DNA of 64,000 nt from Enoplolaimus lenunculus (Eukaryota > Nematoda > Enoplea > Enoplida > Thoracostomopsidae). Shown piece after piece: positions 56,286-64,000 of the stretch. Position numbers and translations under genes: made by a program. The notes under the pieces were generated by a model. That model saw nothing but the letters and a program-made list of their open reading frames with translations. It was not told the origin of the DNA and did no database searches. The DNA is taken from NCBI GenBank assembly GCA_030248215.1, contig JASANG010000188.1:62001-126000 (forward strand). Direction: 5' to 3'. How positions within the stretch are numbered: the first letter of the stretch is position 1; each line of letters opens with the position of its first letter.

Positions 56286-56757
56286 CTTAAGCCCTATTTA
56301 CACGTGCAAGGATTTGCTGCGAGAACTGGCAGCTGTAAATTGCGCGCAGAACTTGCATTTTTTCATCAGGGAAAGCTACTTAAGCCCTATTTACACGTGC
56401 AAGGATTTGCTGCGAGAACTTGCAGCTGTAAATTGCGCGCAGAACTTGCATTTTTTCATCAGGGAAAGCTACTTAAGCCCTATTTACACGTGCAAGGATT
56501 TGCTGCGAGAACTGGCAGCTGTAAATTGCGCGCAGAACTTGCATTTTTTCATCAGCCATTGAGAAAACGGCTGCAATAAATTCAGTGAACTTGTATGGTT
56601 ATTCACACATACGAACTAAATTCTTAGCTATGTCTTTCAATGAATGATTTGCAGCTGCTAGTGTTTCGAACGGGATTTTGGACAAAACTTGCAAGTGCAA
56701 GGTGCAGCTGCAAGTTCTCGCAAACAAAAACTTACATGTGTTCATAGGACATAAACG
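56286..56757. mobile_element. GCAGCTGCAAG-family MITE with a 93-bp triplication
   Basis: Left AAGCCCTATTTACACGTGC, right GTGTTCATAGGACAT. The unit starting GGAAAGC(A/T)ACTTAAGCCC occurs at 56277, 56370 and 56463, exactly 93 bp apart. Because 93 is divisible by three, the open frame runs through all units as a 31-residue repeat. Confidence 0.78.
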
Positions 56758-56775
56758 AACAGATTTGGTAGCCTT

Positions 56776-57751
56776 ATGCGGGGTTCACGTTATAACCGGG
56801 GCAGTCGGGTCTCGTTTTGTCACATGTTGATTCGACATCAACATAAATTTTTGTTATCATCATATGATACGGACAGACAAAAACCGAATATCATGCTATA
56901 TTGCTATACAAAGCACGGGTATTCAGGTTATCTCAGCATACAAGTGTTCGAATGTCACGTGACATAATCAGACATATTGTTGAATATCATATGAAATTCC
57001 AAATTAACAGCATATAGGTATGATATGATATTCAACAAGACAAATTTGAAGTATCATATGATATTCCATTATGTAGTTTAAGACGTATCATAAGACAATC
57101 CGCTAAAATTTTGAATATTGCCTCCCAAATTCGAATTTCCCTGCCAAAATTTGAATTTCCCGCCAAAATTTGAATTTTCATCCAAAATTTTAATTTCCCG
57201 CCAAAATTTGATATTCCCGCCAAAATTTGCATTTTCCAGCTAGAATGTGAATTTCCCGCCAAAACTGGAGTTTTCCCGCCAAAATTTAAATTTCCCGCCA
57301 AAATTTGAATTTCCCGCCAAATTTTGAATTTTCCCGTCCAAATTTGAATTTGCTGCAAAATTTGAATTTTCCCGCCAAAATTTGAGTTTCATGCCAAAAT
57401 TTAAATTTTCCTGCCATAATTTAAATTTCTCGCCATAATATAAGTGTTAACTTACATTGTCTTGTAATATCATATGATACTAACGGCACATGTCGATTAG
57501 TATCATATGATATTCAAAACCTAGTTATGCAACTGACTCAGTAGACATTTTCAAAATGATCATATAATATTGACAGACAACGTAGGGAATATCATATGAT
57601 ATTGAAAGACAAAACGTGACCGATACGTGATGTTAGCAGACAACCACTGTTTTTGAATATCATATTGGGTTACATCGCAGACAAAATGTTACACAATATA
57701 TACGTGACAAAACGTGACCCAGCTACACCATTTATAACGTAAACACCGCAT
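56776..57751. mobile_element. 976-bp inverted-repeat element with CATATG palindromes and an E2F-like site array
   Basis: Terminal inverted repeats of about 48 bp: ATGCGGGGTTCACGTTATAA ... TCGTTTTGTCAC at 56776-56823 and GTGACAAAACGTGAC ... TTATAACGTAAACACCGCAT at 57704-57751. Between them, ATATCATATGATAT palindromes recur, and 57100-57440 is a minisatellite of degenerate TTTCCCGCCAAAATTTGAA units. No coding frame. A fragment of the left end is at 27677. Target duplication not found, superfamily unknown. Confidence 0.8.
57100..57440 (+). repeat. Minisatellite of ~16-20-bp TTTCCCGCCAAAATTTGAA units
   Basis: About 18 degenerate units; at least seven hold an exact TTTCCCGCC followed by AAA, the E2F/DP consensus. 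Inside the element at 56776-57751. Confidence 0.85.
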
Positions 57752-58418
57752 CAGCTAAGCAGCCTGATGGATACTCTTACTGGGTACGAGTTAATTATTG
57801 CATGTGATTATAGAATTTCTAATCCCTAAAATAAGTTTACGGAACCACGGGCGCTCATTGATACACATTTCAGGTCTGTCGTGCTGAAACCTTTTCAGTA
57901 CAAATCTTGGGTGTTGAAAAGTTTAATGTTTGCTGATTTTACGTCTGAGGTATGCTATTGTGAACAGAAATGTTGCTTATTAAGCCTTAAATATAATTAA
58001 TCAAACAAATGTATTCACTATAACCTTTTCCCGCATAAATATTTTTTATTGTCAGGCCATAGAAATTGAACATATGTCTCACGGGTGGAAGGCGTTTAAC
58101 TTCATTACCAATCATTTATAGAAGCTTGACGTTCGAGGTGAAAAGACTCGTTTATTGTGGAGGTTTTGCACTATATACATATATATACTTGGATTATTAA
58201 TTGTCACACTGGTGTATTGTGTTTGTATTGGAGCGCGGACCAATTATTTATGTGGTTCTTACTACAACCACTGCAGTACAATGCAGTCGTATTGCTCTTG
58301 ACCTGTACGGTCCTCAAGTATTTTTGTCAGCGCGCCTACTGCACTTGAATAATTCGTCGCAAGACTTAAACAATTGTTGTTTATACTGCGGAATTACAAG
58401 ATGCCGTTTAAAAATTTT
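57752..58418. other. Intergenic, no gene recognised
   Basis: AT-rich; open frames at 58157-58509 overlap in two frames and show no family features. Confidence 0.4.
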
Positions 58419-58616
58419 GGGCCCATGTAAAGATAAGGGGCGGAACGTTTTTCTGCAGGATTACAATAGAGTAAGCTTAAGCTTTAGACTAATGTTTTGC
58501 TTCGCTTAGGCTTAGAAATACACTCATTCTTACGCTTAGGTTAGGCTTAGTGTTAGACTTAATAGGGTTAAGAATATGCTTATACTACTGTTCCGCCCAT
58601 GTTCTTTACATTGGCC
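58419..58616 (+). mobile_element. TTAGGC-bearing MITE, well preserved
   Basis: Ends GGGCCCATGTAAAGATAAGG and CCATGTTCTTTACATTGGCC. Flanks AAATTTTG and AAATTTGT nearly match. Blocks GCTTAGGCTTAG and CTTAGGTTAGGCTTAG. Confidence 0.82.
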
Positions 58617-58713
58617 AAATTTGTTGAGTAAAAATGTTTTTAAAATACTGTTCAACATTACACGAGATGTATCTAAGACGTTCTCACAGTGTTTACTAAA
58701 TTTCACCTGCAAT

Positions 58714-58900
58714 GGACCATGTAAAGATCAGAGGCGGACCGTTTTTCCGGTTGGGCTGCAACAATAAAGTAAGCTTTAGCTTTAGACTAATTTTTCGCTT
58801 AAACATACGCTAAGGCTTTGACTTGCGAATATGCTTAGACTTATGCTTAGGCTTAGGAATATGCTTATACTGCTGTTACGATCCTGTTCTCTACATTGGC
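58714..58900 (+). mobile_element. TTAGGC-bearing MITE
   Basis: Ends GGACCATGTAAAGATCAGAGG and GATCCTGTTCTCTACATTGGC. Only 97 bp from the previous copy in the same orientation; the first block is worn, the second keeps GCTTAGGCTTAGGAATATGC. Confidence 0.78.
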
Positions 58901-59568
58901 TCATGTGATTACAACGCTAGACAATTTGTTGGAAATATAACCAATGATGTTAGAATTGAATTTTTTAAGGACCGAGATTCGATCCTGCGTACTTTGGTAA
59001 CAGTTGATTTTGTAAAGAACTGTTTGTGTTTTTATTAAGACAAAATAAATATATTTGAATATGAGATTAAATGCTTTATTTTCAACATGCGATCAAATCA
59101 AGAAATCGGTGTTTAATATTGACGCAACGGCTTTTGGTAAGAATGCTACTTTTACAATTGTTTTTCACGCGTCCCGTATGACAAAGAGTCACGGTCCGGT
59201 TGAACTAAATTTGAGCAGGGACCGAGGGTCATTCGGGATAGGGACGCTGAGACGCTGTCGGTGACTTCTAAAACTAAAACCTATGCAGTTGAAAAAGACG
59301 TAATAGATTTCTACGATATTTTGAAAAATTATTAGTGGTAAGCTCTAATCAAGTACTGAGAATGGAACGGACAAAATCCACGTTGAGTAAGTTTGACGTT
59401 GGTAGCTCAAGGGTTAATTTATAATTATTCGTTTTTGAGTTGAATTTCGTCAAAGTTGCAGTGTGAAATACAAAAAACCATCCTAACTACGACATTCTTC
59501 TTATGAACAACATTGGTAAAAGATTATAATTCAATAGAAACACTACGTCGTTTTCTACTTCATCATAG
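58901..59568. other. Intergenic, downstream of FN3 paralogue B
   Basis: AT-rich; plus frames at 58823-59038 and 59055-59264 have no recognisable content. Confidence 0.4.
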
Positions 59569-61181
59569 TCAAAATAAGTAGCTTTGAATTATGAAAAATA
59601 TCAAAACGGCCAAAATGACGGTGTTCTTGTGAGCAGCCATGCTTCCGTTGTACCCATCATTGGTAGTTTTGGAGACTCCATACACCCCAGTGTGACGTTT
59701 TTTGAACGAATTCCCAAACTGTTTCCGATCTCCGTTGAGTGGTTGTTGAGAGACAAAGTTTTGCGCTTCTCGTCGAAACATTGAAAACTGGCCATATTCT
59801 TTGGTTTTGACGGCGCCCAAATGGCATCGTTTGATGCTGGCATGAATCGTTCTTCCGAGCATTGAATACGTTTCAACGATTGGATCATAAATTGTACACA
59901 AACGGCCATAGTTTGTCATTGACTCCAAATCAGCGAAACGAATTTGAAGTTGTTTCGGAGGAAGAGAATGAAATGAGGAAAAAGGGAAAGAAGACGAAGG
60001 AGATGAAGAAGAAACAACAAATTGCTGAACTGGGGACGAACGGCGCTCGAGAAACGCAGACAAACGAGCGATTGCTGTTGTTGTTGGAACGACATCCAAA
60101 GTCAAGTTGAATTCAACGAATGTTGAACCGATTTCAACGACAGAAACGGCGGATATTGTCGCCTCCGAGTTGCGTCCAAATTTGTCCAGTGTTCGCTTCA
60201 ATTGACATGAAGTACTTGTGTTGTCGTGGCTGCTGTACGGAGCCATTGTTTCAAATTCAACACAAACAATGTACCACGCCTCGGAACTCAACCCATTTAT
60301 TGCTACTTTATGCTGAGGAATCACATCCTTATCTTGAAAGGTGAGTTGAACTCTTGAACGTTCTGCGTCCATCGGAAATACAGAAACGAATACAGTTGTA
60401 ACGACACCTCTTCTATTGAAATAATCGTTCACGAATCCTTGATCAAAATGTAGTTGAAAACCTAAAATCTTAGGATAACGTAGAGAATAAATCGCCAAAA
60501 AACCTATAGTCTTAAGCTTGACTCTAAATCTTTGGCTAAACGCATGATTGCCTAAGTGTCCGCGAAAACATGTCGCGTGACACAAGTCGTGCGCCATCCA
60601 TTGCCGTACGTCGCCGTTCATCACCGTGCGATATCGTAAGCGCACAATTTGCGTACGATACCGCACGGAAACGGACGATGACTGACGGTGATGGACGCAG
60701 ACGAATGACATATAAAATTATTAAGAAGTATGACGTCATCCCTAAAGCTCAGGATTAAGAAGTATGACGTCATCCCTAAAGCTCAGGATTTTTGTTCGCG
60801 ATGAGTTTCATAAATTCACTGCAAGGGTTGTGTGTCCAGTGGTGAATTCAGCGGTGTCAGGCAATAGTTAGTTTTTTGATGAGCTGAAATTAATAAAAGA
60901 GTTGACTTTACAGCTTTGAAATGCTATAACTTTTCACGGTATGCCCCTGTATTCATAGAAATTTATAATATCTAAGTTTTAAAAGTATATTCGTAAGTTA
61001 AAATGAACTTAAGATGTAGCTGAAAAATCATGAGCGCATAAGTTTTACCTTGCTCCGTAGGGTCAATTGATTTGACTGCTTCAACGTTAACGAATATTTT
61101 TTGCGTTTGACCGCTGCATTCAGCGATTTCAATCCGAGTTGAAAGCAATACAAGTATAGTTAAAAATATTGTTGCATCCAT
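59569..61181 (-). CDS. Secreted/membrane-tethered FN3-like protein, paralogue B (two exons)
   Basis: Exon 1 61049-61181 and exon 2 59569-60461 join in phase 1 to give 341 aa. The signal peptide is MDATIFLTILVLLSTRIEIA; the mature start CSGQTQKIFVNVEAVKSID aligns with SGQMQKVFVNIDVVKSIE of paralogue A. The intron position and phase are the same as in A. From W107 on, about 230 residues match A with roughly 20 differences, most in the last 40 residues. The C-terminal hydrophobic tail (VILAVLIFFIIQSYLF) suggests GPI or membrane anchoring. The intron (60462-61048) carries a GC-rich CGTACGG repeat and a 34-bp direct duplication with two TGACGTCA boxes. Same orientation as A, about 5 kb apart, so a tandem duplication with later sequence exchange is the simple reading. 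Function unknown. Confidence 0.86.
60570..60710. repeat. GC-rich CGTACGG/GACGGACG repeat in the paralogue B intron
   Basis: CCGTACGTCGCCGTTCATCACCG and the inverted GCGTACGATACCGCACGGA form imperfect arms; same family as 2815-2985 and 48893-48955. Confidence 0.55.
60720..60787 (+). repeat. Two exact 34-bp copies, each with a TGACGTCA palindrome
   Basis: Unit starts ATTAAGAAGTATGACGTCAT; copies at 60720-60753 and 60754-60787. TGACGTCA (60731-60738, 60765-60772) is the CREB/ATF consensus. Lies in the intron of FN3 paralogue B. Confidence 0.85.
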
Positions 61182-61213
61182 ATTGAATTGTTTTATATTG
61201 CGTTACAAAAATC

Positions 61214-61408
61214 GGCCCATATAACGATTAGGGGCGGAACGTTTTTTTGAGAGACTAGAACAGAGTAAGCTTAAGCTTAAAACTATTTTTTTGGCTTGGC
61301 TTAGGCTTAGGCCTAGGCCTAAGAATATGCTCATTCTTACGCTTAGGCTTTAGGCTTAGGCTTAAGAATATGTGTATATAATACTGTTCCGCCGCTGTTC
61401 TTTACTGA
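61214..61408 (+). mobile_element. TTAGGC-bearing MITE upstream of FN3 paralogue B
   Basis: Starts GGCCCATATAACGATTAGGGG, ends TTCCGCCGCTGTTCTTTACTG. Block GCTTGGCTTAGGCTTAGGCC, then GCTTAGGCTTTAGGCTTAGGC. Its left end is only about 30 bp from the start codon, so it may overlap the 5' UTR or promoter. Confidence 0.8.
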
Positions 61409-62633
61409 TTATATAATTAAGGAATTGTGTCAAAAGTAAAAAATCAAACGCTATTTTCTATAATTTAGATCAACGCTAAGAAAACTAGTTAGCGTAGCTA
61501 TATGCTATTAAGTAATGACTTTGTAGAACCGTTTGCGAAAACACTATTTTCTCACTACCATGATCGCTGTTTTTCAAACACCAGAAGCATTTTGCATTTC
61601 AGGCACATATCCTAAATGTACTGGGTATTAAGAATGCAGTAAAATATTATAACCTCCAAAACCACAAGTTTATTCCACCTCAAAACGCACTGAATTAATC
61701 TAAAATTCACATTTAAAAATTGAATAACAGCAATATTTTATTTCAGATATCCGGATATGAAAAAATACCGATGCGTGTCACTAGTTACTTGAGCTCAACG
61801 ACGAACAAACAGTGGATGGAACGAAACACACAGAACTACAATCTTAAATTTAAACCAGCAAACAGAGCAATATAAACGCTGAAATTAGGCTTCCCATAAT
61901 TGCGTATTGCGTGACAGCAACGAATAAATTGATCCAGGCAATAAATCACGGGTTCTAATACCAAACCCGATTACAAATAAAAGGCAAATTTGGTAGCTTA
62001 ATTGTACTGGCTAAGAAGTTTATAGCAATCGGAGCAAACTTTACGAATTTTTGAGTGTAGACTATATGTATTTGAAGTAACAGCCAATGAAATTCTGTTT
62101 TCGAACTTTGTACACTGCATAGGTTTAATATAAAGCTTGTAAAAGTTGCTTTCTTGTCTAATAGAAATAGTTTAACCATTATTGTGAGTATGCACATTTA
62201 ATGCTGTATTTGTTCTTTAAGCTAAAGGAATTCAACGCTTTGGGACTAAAATTTATTATAGCGACTGTTCCCCTTTGAGGGCCCACTGTGGCTAGTTTCC
62301 AGGTTTCGATTTAGCAAAAATGGTCGTCTTCGTGTATGATATTCACAACGTTATTTGGCAATGGCTTTAATTTTGAATTTTAATTTCTTGCCAGTATTAG
62401 CCATCTACGCTTGGCTAGACGGTTCTATTTTACAGATAGATAGTGATAAGATAACTGAAATACATAAATCGAAACAGTTATCGTTCGATTGCAGTGGCGG
62501 AAACAGAAATTTCTAATCAAGACTCGTGACCATATACTAGTCAAAAAGGTTATGAACGTGGAGCGAGACACAATTTTAGTACTAAATCTTAACACAAAAT
62601 TTATATTATAAATCCGTATTGGCGGATCATGAC
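61409..62633. other. Intergenic, no gene recognised
   Basis: AT-rich with no repeat family I could place and no credible exon. The minus frames at 61955-62197 and 62425-62658 lack features. Confidence 0.45.
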
Positions 62634-64000
62634 CTGGGGTGCCCCCATTTAGACTCACCAGTGTTAAATTGGTAAATGATTATGTCAATTCAATCAATTA
62701 CCTAAGCGTCCGAGCAGACATTGGGTGGACTGCAAAACTTGAAAATAAACTGCTGTTTACACTGGGTGCCCCCATTTAGACTCACCAGTGTTAAATTGGT
62801 AAATGATTATGTCAATTCAATCAATTACCTAAGCGTCCGAGCAGACATTGGGTGGACTGCAAAACTTGAAAATAAACTGCTGTTTACACTGGGTGCCCCC
62901 ATTTAGACTCACCAGTGTTAAATTGGTAAATGATTATGTCAATTCAATCAATTACCTAAGCGTCCGAGCAGACATTGGGTGGACTGCAAAACTTGAAAAT
63001 AAACTGCTGTTTACACTGGGTGCCCCCATTTAGACTCACCAGTGTTAAATTGGTAAATGATTATGTCAATTCAATCAATTACCTAAGCGTCCGAGCAGAC
63101 ATTGGGTGGACTGCAAAACTTGAAAATAAACTGCTGTTTACACTGGGTGCCCCCATTTAGACTCACCAGTGTTAAATTGGTAAATGATTATGTCAATTCA
63201 ATCAATTACCTAAGCGTCCGAGCAAAAAAAAAAATAACAAAAAAAAAAAAAAAATTACCTAAGCGTCCGAGCAGACATTGGGTGGACTGCAAAACTTGAA
63301 AATAAACTGCTGTTTACACTGGGTGCCCCCATTTAGACCCACCAGTGTAAAATTTGAAAAATAATTATCCAATCAAACCAATTACCAAAGCGCCCAGCAG
63401 AACTGGGGGGACGCAAAACTTGAAAATAAACTGCTGTTTACACTGGGTGCCCCCATTTAGACTCACCAGTGTTAAATTGGTAAATGATTATGTCAATTCA
63501 ATCAATTACCTAAGCGTCCGAGCAGACATTGGGTGGACTGCAAAACTTGAAAATAAACTGCTGTTTACACTGGGTGCCCCCATTTAGACTCACCAGTGTT
63601 AAATTGGTAAATGATTATGTCAATTCAATCAATTACCTAAGCGTCCGAGCAGACATTGGGTGGACTGCAAAACTTGAAAATAAACTGCTGTTTACACTGG
63701 GTGCCCCCATTTAGACTCACCAGTGTTAAATTGGTAAATGATTATGTCAATTCAATCAATTACCTAAGCGTCCGAGCAGACATTGGGTGGACTGCAAAAC
63801 TTGAAAATAAACTGCTGTTTACACTGGGTGCCCCCATTTAGACTCACCAGTGTTAAATTGGTAAATGATTATGTCAATTCAATCAATTACCTAAGCGTCC
63901 GAGCAGACATTGGGTGGACTGCAAAACTTGAAAATAAACTGCTGTTTACACTGGGTGCCCCCATTTAGACTCACCAGTGTTAAATTGGTAAATGATTATG
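62634..64000 (+). repeat. 127-bp satellite array, at least ten units, running off the right edge
   Basis: The word GCCCCCATTTAGAC starts at 62641, 62768, 62895, 63022, 63149, 63325, 63449, 63576, 63703, 63830 and 63957. Most units look identical base for base. The regular 127-bp spacing breaks only at 63222-63256, an A-rich insert, and in the unit from 63325, which is 124 bp and full of changes (for example AAAATTTGAAAAATAATTATCC). 127 is not divisible by three, so the identical 61-aa frames in each unit are artefacts. Confidence 0.95.

Noticed and set aside
62721-63968. Series of identical 61-aa frames (GGLQNLKINCCLHW...)
   Set aside because: They are one frame repeated by the 127-bp satellite; period not divisible by three, no signal or splice context.
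62634-64000. CRISPR-like direct repeats
   Set aside because: Whole 127-bp units repeat with no variable spacers, and the genome is eukaryotic.

Overview
The window looks like nuclear DNA of an AT-rich invertebrate, most likely a nematode. Genes are split by GT-AG introns, intergenic space is large and packed with short DNA transposons, and one dispersed transposon family carries runs of TTAGGC, the nematode telomere hexamer. A mermithid-type (clade I) nematode would fit the intron sizes and repeat load, but the sequence does not settle the species. I saw no LTR, reverse transcriptase, capsid or envelope remains.

Layout of host genes. (1) Minus strand, 14360 down to 3671 and running off the left edge: the 5' part of a SNX9/18/33-type sorting nexin (SH3 plus proline-rich/acidic linker). 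(2) Plus strand, 17460-21186: a complete nine-exon mitochondrial carnitine/acylcarnitine carrier (SLC25A20), 300 aa. (3) Plus strand, 23255-23944: an intronless DNAJC12-type J-protein with an inserted polar loop. (4) Minus strand, 28446-26223: a three-exon, ten-cysteine Ly6/three-finger secreted protein whose exons are too short to stand out as ORFs. (5) Minus strand, 47760-39268: a complete thirteen-exon A1CF/RBM46/RBM47-family RNA-binding protein (three RRMs plus a C-terminal dsRBM-like module), 661 aa. (6, 7) Minus strand, 54299-52700 and 61181-59569: two paralogous secreted, membrane-tethered proteins with FN3-like modules. Their C-terminal two thirds are nearly identical while the N-terminal module has diverged, as expected after gene conversion. 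The genes belong to different pathways (endocytic trafficking, fatty-acid import, HSP70 co-chaperoning, RNA processing, cell surface); nothing suggests an operon.

Repeats make up most of the rest. Several non-autonomous hAT-like families share one design: CAGGG-type ends, 8-bp target duplications, and inner arms built from a short iterated word (CCGGTT, CCGAAT, CCGGATA, CGGAAT, CCGTTT). The TTAGGC family also makes 8-bp duplications and is confined to positions after 24.8 kb, whereas the CCGGTT family lies mostly before 24.4 kb. Other families are palindromic MITEs (GAGTCAAATTTGACTC arms, TTACCGGTAA arms, CTCAAATGTGTGTAGC ends), an odd 976-bp element with CATATG palindromes and an array of E2F-like sites, a tRNA-like tandem repeat nested in a hAT MITE, and a 127-bp satellite running off the right edge.
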